Origin: Natroniella sp046097105
Lineage (GTDB): Bacteria > Bacillota > Halanaerobiia > Halobacteroidales > Halobacteroidaceae
NCBI RefSeq assembly: GCF_046097105.1
Contig: NZ_CP175562.1
Location: forward strand, 2,046,001 to 2,110,000
Direction: 5' to 3'
DNA length: 64,000 nucleotides
Numbering within the stretch: the first letter of the stretch is position 1; each line of letters opens with the position of its first letter. A program made the position numbers and the translations under genes. The notes under the pieces were generated by a model that worked only from the letters and a program-made list of their open reading frames with translations, was not told the origin of the DNA and did not search any database. Shown here piece by piece: positions 44,464-52,747 of this stretch.

Positions 44464-45132
44464 TCATCTAAAATCATCGGGGTAGTCCATATCAAGGCTG
44501 TATTTATCAATATAATGATCAATATCCTTATCAATACTGACAGCACCAAGCTCCCTAAAGTTTATAGTTATTTGATTAATCCACCACCTTGATGAATGGC
44601 GCCTCAACTCAAAAAATATAGTTCCATTATCCGTTAATAGCTCAGGGGTCGAAGAGTCATCATAAACATCTTCAATAGTCTCTTTTACCTTAAATTCAAC
44701 TCTGAAGGGGATTACAGTATTTCTAATATTATCCTCTTGAAATCTAAAATCACCGAATTCAAATTCAAGTTTATAACTATCTCTATATTTTAAACCATCT
44801 TCTTCTGTAAAAATATGATTTTCAAGCTCCTCCTCTAACCTCATATAATCTTTACTATATCTAGCTCCCATAATCGGATCAATTATTAATATTGTACCAT
44901 CTTGCTCTGGGTCTAGAAGGTTAATTAAATCATCAAAATTATACTCAGAATCCTCATCGTATTCATATGTATTGAGGGCGAAAAATTGGCTTGCTATTCG
45001 CACCCCATCCCCTTTAGCAGCGATTACATCATCTTCATCCATGTGCAAGTCAGTATTATCAAATACCAGACAACCCGAAAGAAAGGTTATCATCAATATT
45101 GGAGTTATTATTTTATACCATTTAGCAATCAT
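44464..45132 (-). CDS. Small lipoprotein of the same operon
   Basis: 222 residues with a lipoprotein signal: hydrophobic helix and lipobox LSGC, Cys about 21. The following DNTDLHMDEDDV is acidic; Asp at +4 rather than +2 is compatible with outer-membrane sorting in systems that obey such rules. No known domain is recognised. The mature part looks like a compact alpha/beta fold ending YIDKYSLDMDYPDDFR. Gaps to its neighbours are about 20 bp on both sides. GGGGAGGGGG precedes the ATG. Confidence 0.72.
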   Translation of the reverse strand: MIAKWYKIITPILMITFLSGCLVFDNTDLHMDEDDVIAAKGDGVRIASQFFALNTYEYDEDSEYNFDDLINLLDPEQDGTILIIDPIMGARYSKDYMRLEEELENHIFTEEDGLKYRDSYKLEFEFGDFRFQEDNIRNTVIPFRVEFKVKETIEDVYDDSSTPELLTDNGTIFFELRRHSSRWWINQITINFRELGAVSIDKDIDHYIDKYSLDMDYPDDFR

Positions 45133-45152
45133 CTGTATCCCCCTCCCCTGAT

Positions 45153-48100
45153 TTAATCATTATCTTCAGTAGGTCTAATTAATAGCCTTCCAAAACCAAA
45201 GCCGTCCCGATAATTTTCAGCTACAAAGCTTATGCTTCTTTCAGCAATCTCTCCTTCTTCCGTTCTAACTGCTACTCTAATTTCATTTCGACCGGTAGCA
45301 AAAGGCCTTCTAGAGAAAAGAATAATTCTATGCGTATCATTAAAGGTCATTACATCAAAACCATTAGGATCTATATCACCATCTGCATAAGGACCTTCAT
45401 AATATTGGTGGTCATCTATTGCTCTATAAATCTTACCTTCTCTATCCCAAATTTTGACTTCTTCTTCTCCCTCTTGCGGGCCAACAATCAAAGCGTCATT
45501 AATATAAATCCGTAGTGAATTCCCAGGTTCAAAGTTGCTATCAGGATCTAAGTTAATCTCCATAGCCGAAGATTCATTAGTGTTCAGCGTCTGACCACTT
45601 CTAATGCTAAAGTCTATATCTGCTTCAACCGTATCTATCCTAAAGAGATTAGGAATTCTACCATTCATCTCTTCCATATCAGCCTCAGTAGTAAATTCAT
45701 TAGAATCACTTATCCGATCAACCTCTTCAATCCCACCTAACTGATTGCCAAACTCATCTCTGATAGATAATTGGATATCATACGCACCTGCTCGTCCTTC
45801 TCCTAATGATAAACTAGGACTAAAATAGATGGTATGTATACTGTTATCATCAACTGTATGGTCAATTATTCCAGCCCTTACTCTAACTCCAACCTCATCA
45901 TCCTCCTCTGAACGAGAAATTCGCTGAAGGAAATAAATATTAACGTCACTGGTATCTATATTAGAACTATTTCTAACTTGCAGCTTGAATATAGGATCTG
46001 GAGTCCGGACTTGATATAAATCATCTATACCGCTAGGTTCATCCCCCGCTGTATTCTTTCTAGTACCACCATCTTTTTCTAACTCACGATAGTCAGCATT
46101 TTCTCTACCAAATTGATCAAGTGGTACATATTTGATACTACCAGTCTGATACACAGGAATAGTTGCATCAACCTCAATACTATCCTCTATCCACTCCTCC
46201 CAAGCTCTCTTCTCTTCATCTTCTCTAGGACTAGGATCAATATTAATTACTGTACCTTCTATATTCCAATTCTCATCTATTGAGTGGATTTCTCCATCTT
46301 CCAGCTGTTCTAATTCTTCTTTAATCTCTTCCCATTCTTCTTCACCATCACCATTTAAATACTTTATCCTTTCTTCATCAGCTAAGATAAAGATTTGATA
46401 ATCTCCTGCCTTAGCTTCATCTCCATCCTTCCATTCAGCTGGAAAGTTATCAGTTTCTAGAAGATTATTCTCAATCTCATTTCTACTATAATCTAGATCA
46501 AATTCACCAAAGATCAGCCAGTCATTATTTTCATTGTCGTCTTCACCTGTATATTTAATTCCATAAATTACATCTTTAGCACCAGAAACTTCAAAGTATA
46601 AATTCAGCTCATCAGCACCTACAATAGTCCCCTCGCCTATTACTTCATCATTCAATCGCGGAGTATGAATTCGCGGCTTTGATTGATCTATCTCAATTTC
46701 AAAAACTTTACGACCAGTATTTCCAGCCATATCCTCCACTTCTACAAAGACAAAATAATTTCCCTCATCCAAACTCTTTCCCCAAGGAGTAAAGACTGCC
46801 TCCTGTTGGTCATTTCTTACACCATCTTCAATTCGATCATCTAAATCTATTGTTTGCATATAACCTGCATCAGCACGACTGAAGATGTTATCAGTTTCAT
46901 CAAAATCATTTCCTTTAATAACCTCTAAATCATCATTATTCAACTGATCTTTTCTGATATATCTTATATTAGTATTTTCATAATAATCCATTGGAGTATC
47001 ACTGGCAATTCCAGAACCTTCTTCATCATCTATCTTAATTCTAATCTCAGGATTCCGGCTTTCATAACGAAATGCACTACCATCAAATTCGTCTTCTTCT
47101 CTTCCCTCATCATCTAATGGTATAACTGTTGGATCATTCGTATCAAAGACAAAATAATACCTTGCACTAGTATGTTCATCTAAGTTTGTACCAAACCCAT
47201 CTGCAACAACCCCCACAAATGCTCTACTCATATCATTCATAGCTCCAAACTCTTCACCTGTTGTACCCACTTCAGCACCTTCACTATCTACTGGATCTAA
47301 GCTATCATGATAATCTTCATAACCTGTAAAACCATCAATATCACTTGAAGGGTCAAACTCACCAGTAAGACCTGCAATAATTGAAATAGTCAGAGATTCA
47401 CTTGTTGAAGGAGTGGTAAAGAAGCCATCATCTATATTTTCATCATCAAAAGGTAAATTATTAACCCTGACTAATCCAGTTGCAATCCCACCACCTGATC
47501 TAATTTCTGTATTAATCTCCCATGGAGCCTCGCCTTCTGGATCTCTATTAAGGTAATAAACTTGTCCAGAAACAAGATTTAAAATTTCATCTTCATCACT
47601 TTCAACTGGCCTTATTAATTCAGATTGAATTACTGGGTTAGTATAAAGAGCTTCAATAATAAAGTTGAAAAAATTATCTTCTTCAAAAGTTATCGTATGA
47701 ACTGCATTACCAAACAAATCTCCATCTATTACAAATTCAACTTCTACTCTTATTAACTCACCTTCTCCATTAGAAATAAAGTTAACTTCTTTCTCACTTA
47801 ACGTTGTACCTTCAATATTAAATTCCTCTTTTAACCATTCTCTTGCTTCATTTTTATCAGCATCAGATACATCAATTCCATCTTCTAACTCAAAAGCTAA
47901 GCCCATTCTTTGTTCTTCTCCCATTCGCCAATTATAGGCATTATCACTATCACTATACTCAGTTAAGTTATCCCCTAATTTAATTCCAATATCATCATCA
48001 ATTTCATCGTGATAACTAACCTTACCAACCAATTCTTCAATTTCACTTATTATTTCATTATCTGTTTCTGCTCCTAAAACGAATGGACTAAAACTAAAAA

Positions 48101-48155
48101 CAACTCCAATAATAAGCATAAAATAAAGCAACCATCTATTTTTATAGTTATTCAT
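45153..48155 (-). CDS. Large acidic secreted protein with Ig-like segments, function unknown
   Basis: 1000 residues with a signal peptide (about 1-29, FVLGAETD). The mature chain is extremely acidic, as expected for a halophile's exported protein. Several segments look like Ig-like/big-domain folds: VFVEVEDMAGNTGRKVFEIE-type strands around residue 490, YDIQLSIRDEFGNQLGG near 790 and IRVAVRTEEGEIAERSISF near 970. There is no enzyme motif, SLH domain or anchor at the C-terminus. ATG 48155 is preferred over the GTG three codons upstream. It is the first gene of the operon with the lipoprotein and barrel, so it may be cargo or a periplasmic/surface partner. Confidence 0.7.
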   Translation of the reverse strand: MNNYKNRWLLYFMLIIGVVFSFSPFVLGAETDNEIISEIEELVGKVSYHDEIDDDIGIKLGDNLTEYSDSDNAYNWRMGEEQRMGLAFELEDGIDVSDADKNEAREWLKEEFNIEGTTLSEKEVNFISNGEGELIRVEVEFVIDGDLFGNAVHTITFEEDNFFNFIIEALYTNPVIQSELIRPVESDEDEILNLVSGQVYYLNRDPEGEAPWEINTEIRSGGGIATGLVRVNNLPFDDENIDDGFFTTPSTSESLTISIIAGLTGEFDPSSDIDGFTGYEDYHDSLDPVDSEGAEVGTTGEEFGAMNDMSRAFVGVVADGFGTNLDEHTSARYYFVFDTNDPTVIPLDDEGREEDEFDGSAFRYESRNPEIRIKIDDEEGSGIASDTPMDYYENTNIRYIRKDQLNNDDLEVIKGNDFDETDNIFSRADAGYMQTIDLDDRIEDGVRNDQQEAVFTPWGKSLDEGNYFVFVEVEDMAGNTGRKVFEIEIDQSKPRIHTPRLNDEVIGEGTIVGADELNLYFEVSGAKDVIYGIKYTGEDDNENNDWLIFGEFDLDYSRNEIENNLLETDNFPAEWKDGDEAKAGDYQIFILADEERIKYLNGDGEEEWEEIKEELEQLEDGEIHSIDENWNIEGTVINIDPSPREDEEKRAWEEWIEDSIEVDATIPVYQTGSIKYVPLDQFGRENADYRELEKDGGTRKNTAGDEPSGIDDLYQVRTPDPIFKLQVRNSSNIDTSDVNIYFLQRISRSEEDDEVGVRVRAGIIDHTVDDNSIHTIYFSPSLSLGEGRAGAYDIQLSIRDEFGNQLGGIEEVDRISDSNEFTTEADMEEMNGRIPNLFRIDTVEADIDFSIRSGQTLNTNESSAMEINLDPDSNFEPGNSLRIYINDALIVGPQEGEEEVKIWDREGKIYRAIDDHQYYEGPYADGDIDPNGFDVMTFNDTHRIILFSRRPFATGRNEIRVAVRTEEGEIAERSISFVAENYRDGFGFGRLLIRPTEDND

Positions 48156-48522
48156 ACATCTCACCGCCTTACAAATGATTTTTAGTCTAAGTTGGATTTG
48201 TTACCAACAAAACTAAATTTTATTTTCCTTCCTCATTATAAATGATATCTTTCTTTGCTCTTACTGGCTACAAAAATTTGCATAATTTTATTTATTATAC
48301 TTCGTTCCTATTTCCCAACTTATTTAATATATTCTAGAATCAACTCCTGATTCCTTTATTCAACTAACAACTTTCAACAAAATATATTTTTGTCTTTGTC
48401 TCCAGCTATTATCGTTACCTAAAATTTATGGGTTTGAACTCTATTATTCAATATTCAACGCAATTCAATGTAAATAAAAAAGCACTGCCAACCAACAGAT
48501 TGACAGTGCTTTAAAGCAGACC
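48156..48522. other. Intergenic region upstream of the giant protein gene
   Basis: AT-rich and without a gene. It contains one TATTCAATATTCAACGCAATTC word cluster (48445-48470) and the terminator at 48479-48512. I could not pick a convincing promoter. Confidence 0.4.
48479..48512 (-). terminator. Terminator after the small secreted protein gene
   Basis: A 9-bp stem AAAGCACTG/CAGTGCTTT with an internal TTGGTTGG loop. On the minus strand it is followed by a T tract (TTTTTATTTA). It lies 11 bp past the stop at 48523. Confidence 0.75.
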
Positions 48523-48795
48523 TTAATTCAATTGATAATAGATCTTCAACTGATCATCTTCAGTATAACCAAAATCAATTACTTTAACTTCCTCTTCTTC
48601 AATCTCTTCTGCTAGATTGAGATAGACCAACTCTTCCATAATCTCAGTTAACGTCTCAAATTTCTGTTGGCCGGCTAATTGGATCAGCTCAGACTCAGCT
48701 ACTTCTAATGTATCAGTTCCTGCTAAAGCCATTGGCATCTGCAACATTAAGAGCATAACTATTAAAAATGTTATTGTTATTTTTTTCAAACTCAT
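48523..48795 (-). CDS. Small secreted protein, unknown function
   Basis: 90 residues. The N-terminal signal peptide (hydrophobic run ITITFLIVMLLMLQMPMALAG) is followed by a short acidic mature chain (about 65 residues) with GTDTLEVAESELIQLAGQQK and a final IYYQLN. No family is recognised. AGGAGG sits close to the ATG at 48795; TTG three codons later would have better spacing and is an alternative start. It has its own terminator. Confidence 0.6.
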   Translation of the reverse strand: MSLKKITITFLIVMLLMLQMPMALAGTDTLEVAESELIQLAGQQKFETLTEIMEELVYLNLAEEIEEEEVKVIDFGYTEDDQLKIYYQLN

Positions 48796-48837
48796 CAACC
48801 TCCTAGTTAGAAATTTCTACATTTCCACAATCATCTC

Positions 48838-49232
48838 CTACTTTAACTCCCACTTTCTTGGATTTTTAATAATATATTTTCGCGTTTGATTCAGCTCATC
48901 TTCATTTCTAATAACTCGATCATAAAATGAACGTTGCCATAATTTCTTGTTAAACGGTTGCCAGTTATCTTCTCGCACTTTACGAATATATTCATTTGTT
49001 GTCATTGTTTTAAACCACTGCATTACCTTAGATTAAATTTTTCCTCTAATTTAACCCACCATTTTTCAAGCATTTGCCCTGCTTCATTCAAGCTAGATTC
49101 ATTATTAATTATTTTCCCAAATAATGCTTCTTTATTTCTTGTACATATCGTTACAAAATAATATCCATTTTGAGAGTAATCATATTCCTCTAACCTCAAT
49201 CTTTTTCTTTGAAAATTATTTATTTCGTTCAT
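48838..49232 (-). pseudogene. REP-associated tyrosine transposase (RAYT / TnpA-REP) remnant lacking the HUH core
   Basis: Two adjoining frames preserve the two ends of a RAYT. 49023-49232 encodes the typical start RKRLRLEEYDYSQNGYYFVT and ICTRNKEALFGKI. 48838-49023 encodes the typical end QWFKTMTTNEYIRKV, LWQRSFYDRVIRNEDELN and YIIKNPRKWE. The central 60 or so residues, including the PNHxH metal-binding motif, are missing and the frame shifts at the joint (TAATG). The enzyme cannot be active. REP palindromes that such enzymes mobilise lie close by. Confidence 0.8.
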
Positions 49233-49300
49233 AATCTAACCCCCTAAACCTTATCCTTCCATTAAGAGTTTAGATTATGCTTTTTAAACTTCTTTATACT

Positions 49301-49327
49301 GGGGTCGACACATGGGTCGACCCCTAC
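49301..49327 (-). repeat. REP element with GTAG tetranucleotide
   Basis: On the minus strand GTAG is followed by GGGTCGAC..GTCGACCC-type arms (9-bp stem GGGGTCGAC/GTCGACCCC, 6-base loop). Confidence 0.55.
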
Positions 49328-49390
49328 TTTTATATAATCAATATAAATATCTAACTCTAAATTGAAGCTGATTTGATTTTTGGTGAAAAT

Positions 49391-49534
49391 TTTAATTTGT
49401 AAAATAATATACCTTATAGGGGCGAACCCATGTGTTCGCCCTCTGTGAGTTTTACAAAGAGTCCGAAAGGACTCGTAGGGTTACCCTTGTTTTAGAAGAA
49501 TGATTACTTAAGGTACACAGAATTGTAATTAAAC
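49391..49534. repeat. MITE-like element, copy 3, enclosing a REP palindrome
   Basis: Ends TTTAATTTGTAAAATAATAT (49391 on) and, inverted, GTTTAATTACAATTCTGTGT (49534 back) both run into ACCTTA. The right end resembles the right ends at 39441 and 42811. Inside is the palindrome GGGCGAAC/GTTCGCCC at 49420-49441 and a GAGTCC-GAAA-GGACTC hairpin. Confidence 0.4.
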
Positions 49535-49607
49535 TTCATCTTAAAATCCAACAATTATTTATAGCTATGCAACTCTAGAATAAAATTTGAGTTTTTTACT
49601 AGTCACT

Positions 49608-49655
49608 GTCATCCAACTTATCGTTAATATATCTTCCAGTTTAAAGTTGGATGAC
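49608..49655. repeat. 12-bp-stem inverted repeat downstream of the SLH porin
   Basis: GTCATCCAACTT (49608-49619) and AAGTTGGATGAC (49644-49655) are perfect inverted copies with a 24-base loop. It lies just beyond the porin terminator and could be a second 3' hairpin. Confidence 0.5.
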
Positions 49656-49671
49656 TATTATAGTAAGAAAA

Positions 49672-49700
49672 AAAGTCCTTGGAAAGAATCCAAGGACTTT
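49672..49700 (-). terminator. Strong terminator of the SLH porin gene
   Basis: An 11-bp perfect stem AAAGTCCTTGG/CCAAGGACTTT with a 7-base loop, followed on the minus strand by a T run, 22 bp past the stop codon. It is suited to an abundant transcript. Confidence 0.85.
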
Positions 49701-49721
49701 AATCTGTCTATCAAGTTTCAA

Positions 49722-51425
49722 TTAAAAGTTAACGCTTACTCCACCAGTAATACTCTGTGCGTCAAAGCTAGTATCAGCTTCAGCACCTGTGAAGTCAATA
49801 GTTTCGTAATTGATTGATGCAGTAGCATCATTACTTACTTTATATTCTGCTCCTAATTGAGAAGCTACTTTTGTACCTGCTAAGTCAACTCGAGCTTCTT
49901 TGTCAGCCCAAGCATAACTTCCAGTTAAAGTTACTCTATCATTTGCTTCATAAGTTGCATCTACACCAGCTTCAGTATTAAGAGCTTGGTTGTTATCGAT
50001 ATCATAGATAGCAGCTACTCCAGCATATGGTGCAAAGTCAACGCCAGAGAATTTAAACTCTGGTGCATAAGCTACACTCATCACTTTATCAGCTACATCT
50101 TCATCTCCAGTATTATCGAAGTCATAGAATGCAACAACAGAGATGTCATTTAAATCTTTGTTAGCTTCAACATATCTTACTTCATCTTGAGAGTCTAATC
50201 CATACTCATAGTTACCAAATACATCTACATTAAAGAAAGCATATGGGTTCTCTTCAGTAACTTCTGCCATTACAATAGTATCTTGACCTGCTACATCGTA
50301 ATCTTCATATCTAGCTCCTAACTCAAACTTATCTAAGTCAGTAAACAATCCTAAGTCATATCCTTGTTCATTTGCTACAAAGTCATCATCAGCTTGAATA
50401 GCTACAAAATCATTAGTATGCTTGTAGTTACCTTCAACTCTGAACATTCCTAGTTCTTGTTCAGCTCCTAATCTAGCTAACTTACTATCTAACTTAGAAT
50501 CATTAGTAGCAAGCTCACCAGTGAAGTCAACACCTACTAAGTTAAATGCAGTATCTAACCCTGCAACTGTAGTTCTTTCTTCTGCGTCTTCAATACCTGC
50601 AAATACGTTCAATGGTAAATCGAATAAATTATCTTGTCTTAAAGCAATATTTCTTTCATCTTCATCTTGTCCTACTGCAACTGTAGAATTATTTGCTTTG
50701 AAGATAATACCGTGGATATTGTCTTCATCATCATATAAATAATCTTTCCAGTCTAAATCTTGATCTTCACCAATAGTTGCTAAGAAATCTTCAGTCACAA
50801 CTTGACCAGAGATAGTATCTAATTCGAAGTTAGAAATATCCTCATCAGATTGACCAAAATAATTTCCAACTACTCCTAAATCAAGGTCAGCACTTACACC
50901 ATCTTTATCAACATTTACATTAAAGTCAGCATACTGTCTAAAGAAGTCCTCAGCTGTAAAGTCATCATCTTCGCTAAATGGATTTTCATATGCATACTCT
51001 TCTCCATCTTCATCTACTAAGTCACTATTTACCTTAACATTTGTATATTCTACTCCAGTCTCACCAGAGATAGTTACTACTTCTACATCAGCTAATCGAC
51101 TATCAATTGCAGCTAACTCTTGGTCAAACTCAGTAGCTAATTGATTTATTGCCTCTACAACTTCTGCTTCTAACTCATTGCTATCAGCTTCAACTTCATC
51201 TAACATTCTAGCTGTTAAAACTGCAACTTGGTATCGAGTTAATTCTTCTTCACCTCGATAAGTTCCATCTTCATATCCTTCAAGAATTCCTGCTTCTGCT
51301 ACTTGATTCAATGCGTCATATGCCCAGTGATGTCCTTGTACGTCTGCGAACGGATTAGCAAGTGCTGGTACAGTCAATGTTACTAGCATTGCTAATGTCA
51401 ATAATGCTGTTATTGTTTTTTTCAT
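49722..51425 (-). CDS. SLH-domain outer-membrane porin (OmpM/Slp-type)
   Basis: 567 residues. Signal peptide 1-23 (VPALA-NP), one SLH domain at about 24-75 (FADVQGHHWAYDALNQVAEA, ILEGYEDGTYRGEEELTRYQ), a short coiled coil (about 78-118, VEADSNELEAEVVEAINQLA), then a roughly 440-residue acidic beta-barrel ending GGVSVNF. In diderm Firmicutes such OmpM-type proteins are the main porins and tether the outer membrane to peptidoglycan through the SLH domain. Start: AGGGGG 9 bases before the ATG. It has its own terminator and a long structured leader with an orphan Shine-Dalgarno sequence and distant Spo0A-like boxes, suggesting complex control. Confidence 0.92.
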   Translation of the reverse strand: MKKTITALLTLAMLVTLTVPALANPFADVQGHHWAYDALNQVAEAGILEGYEDGTYRGEEELTRYQVAVLTARMLDEVEADSNELEAEVVEAINQLATEFDQELAAIDSRLADVEVVTISGETGVEYTNVKVNSDLVDEDGEEYAYENPFSEDDDFTAEDFFRQYADFNVNVDKDGVSADLDLGVVGNYFGQSDEDISNFELDTISGQVVTEDFLATIGEDQDLDWKDYLYDDEDNIHGIIFKANNSTVAVGQDEDERNIALRQDNLFDLPLNVFAGIEDAEERTTVAGLDTAFNLVGVDFTGELATNDSKLDSKLARLGAEQELGMFRVEGNYKHTNDFVAIQADDDFVANEQGYDLGLFTDLDKFELGARYEDYDVAGQDTIVMAEVTEENPYAFFNVDVFGNYEYGLDSQDEVRYVEANKDLNDISVVAFYDFDNTGDEDVADKVMSVAYAPEFKFSGVDFAPYAGVAAIYDIDNNQALNTEAGVDATYEANDRVTLTGSYAWADKEARVDLAGTKVASQLGAEYKVSNDATASINYETIDFTGAEADTSFDAQSITGGVSVNF

Positions 51426-51437
51426 TTCTTATTTCCC

Positions 51438-51583
51438 CCTAGATTTTTAAGTTTAATTGATTTGATTTATCTAGGTATTTTAGCTATAACGTACATAATC
51501 TAGAGGAGCTTCCAGTTTGAGTTGCCTTGTTTCCTCAATCTTTCCTACTCCTTGTAACTATGCCTTGTCCAGCTAAAATACCT
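51438..51583 (-). promoter_or_regulatory. Structured mRNA leader of the SLH porin with mutually exclusive stems
   Basis: AGGTATTTTAGCT (51473-51485) and AGCTAAAATACCT (51571-51583) form a perfect 13-bp stem closing an 85-base domain. The adjacent ATCTAGG (51469-51475) can instead pair with CCTAGAT (51438-51444), which touches the AGGGGG ribosome site. The two pairings share three bases, so they compete. This is a switch-like layout; no known riboswitch class is recognised. Confidence 0.4.
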
Positions 51584-51625
51584 GTTCTAAGTATCTGTCA
51601 ATCCTGCTTCACAGTCTGTGGGGGA

Positions 51626-51636
51626 CACCTCCTTTC
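51626..51636 (-). promoter_or_regulatory. Orphan extended Shine-Dalgarno sequence in the porin leader
   Basis: The minus strand reads GAAAGGAGGTG, fully complementary to the 16S rRNA tail, about 200 bases before the porin ATG and without a start codon at usable spacing. It contains GAAAGGAGG, the STAB-SD sequence known to stabilise Bacillus mRNAs when bound by 30S subunits. Confidence 0.45.
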
Positions 51637-51768
51637 TCGACCAAGATCAAAGCTGGGATCAAGATACTTGAACACTGCTTTAACAACTAGCAGTTAGCTA
51701 TCAGCTGTCAGCCTCAGCTAACCATTCAAACAAATAATTTATCTATATTAATTTCAGTAATTAACTAA

Positions 51769-51860
51769 TTTAAGTTTGGGCTAAGTTTGAGGTTAAGGTT
51801 AAATCAATCATCAAAAACATAAAGGGGTAGATTTTACTTAAACTTAAACTCAGACTTAAC
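51769..51860. repeat. Low-complexity AAGTTT/AAACTT block, copy 2
   Basis: It shares TTAAGTTT, GAGGTTAAGG, CAAAAACATAA and ACTTAAACTCAGACTTAA in the same order as the block at 1260-1340. Confidence 0.45.
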
Positions 51861-51863
51861 CTA

Positions 51864-51903
51864 AAATGACCTAGGGTCATTTCCTTTCGACAAAATTCGA
51901 CAT
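51864..51903 (-). promoter_or_regulatory. Tandem Spo0A-like boxes beside a 19-bp palindrome
   Basis: The minus strand reads ATGTCGAA (51896-51903) and TTGTCGAA (51886-51893), start points 10 bp apart and in the same direction, the spacing at which two Spo0A molecules bind side by side. Directly adjacent is AAATGACC-TAG-GGTCATTT (51864-51882), a perfect dyad. The site is about 460 bp upstream of the porin ATG; no clean -10 is seen. Confidence 0.45.
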
Positions 51904-52704
51904 TACAGGCAAAAAAATATATGTAGCCTTATCTTGTCTAAGCTCAAGACTGGCTTCGAACTTTTAAAGACTCAAATTCAGACTTAAACTTAAACTCAAA
52001 CTCAATTTTCTTACACTCTAACATAAGTATTAAACGTATCCTTTTAAAATCCTGTTGGTAGTTAGTGGTAACTAGTGATTTGTGATTAGCGACTAGTAAA
52101 ACCAACCCACAACTTTTTTTCAAGTTTTTGCTCTTACTCTGTTATTTAACGTTTCTTTCTAAAGTCCTCTTGGTGAATATTAGAGATTTGTTGTTAGGCT
52201 ATTGATTCTAGATTAATTATTGTATCTTTTGATCTTAATTTGTACATTGTAAATTGTTTTTCACTCTTCAGTATTAAACATTCACCATTCAATCTATTAT
52301 TCCTTTTGGCAAATATATGTAACGCTTTATTCAATTATTTATTACTATATCTATTGGCCCTTTTCTTTCGATTTCCTTTTAGTAATTATTAGTGAGTTTT
52401 AATTACGAACTGTTCATTATTAAGTATTATATGTTTTTCCTCTGTTTCCTTCTGGTAAATCTTAACTAAATTATTAGTAAACTATTGATTCTAACTTAAT
52501 CATTGATTTTATTTTTGGCTCTTTAATTGTAAATTACTTTTAACTATCAATTGTTTTTCAATGTTCAATGTTCAATATTAATCATTAAGTATTAAATGCT
52601 TAATTCCTCTTGGTAGTTATTGGGGAATTAGTGAGTAAAGAATTTCATGATTTTAATTTTTAGCTTTTATATATTGATAATTTAACATTCTCACTATATA
52701 AAAA

Positions 52705-52728
52705 GGGATAAGCATAGCTGCCTATCCC
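52705..52728 (-). terminator. Terminator after the 52748 outer-membrane protein gene
   Basis: A GGGATA/TATCCC stem followed on the minus strand by TTTTTATATA, 20 bp past the stop. Confidence 0.6.
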
Positions 52729-52747
52729 AAAATTCAAATATTATACT

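Larger units (their letters stand above)
49233..49721. repeat. REP-rich intergenic region
   Basis: It contains REP palindromes at 49301-49327 and 49416-49441, an element-like pair of inverted ends at 49391-49416 and 49509-49534, a tetraloop hairpin GAGTCC-GAAA-GGACTC at 49459-49474, a 12-bp stem at 49608-49655 and the porin terminator at 49672-49700. There is no gene. Confidence 0.55.
51426..52747. other. 1.3-kb non-coding region upstream of the SLH porin
   Basis: The largest gene-free stretch. From the porin side: structured leader (51438-51583), orphan Shine-Dalgarno at 51626-51636, AGCTGAC/GCTATCAGC words (51690-51720), low-complexity block (51769-51860), a 19-bp palindrome and two Spo0A-like boxes (51864-51903). 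From about 52020 to 52700 there are only AT-rich ATTCAATGTTCAATATT-type words. The terminator of the next gene lies at 52705-52728. I see no coding frame. Confidence 0.55.

Noticed and set aside
49459..49474. GAGTCC-GAAA-GGACTC hairpin as a terminator
   Set aside because: No T tract follows on either strand and no gene ends next to it. It belongs to the repeat element.
51426..51640. Known riboswitch class (for example cyclic di-GMP) in the porin leader
   Set aside because: I looked for GEMM-type conserved loops and found none. Only the stem arrangement is supported, so I report an unnamed structured leader.
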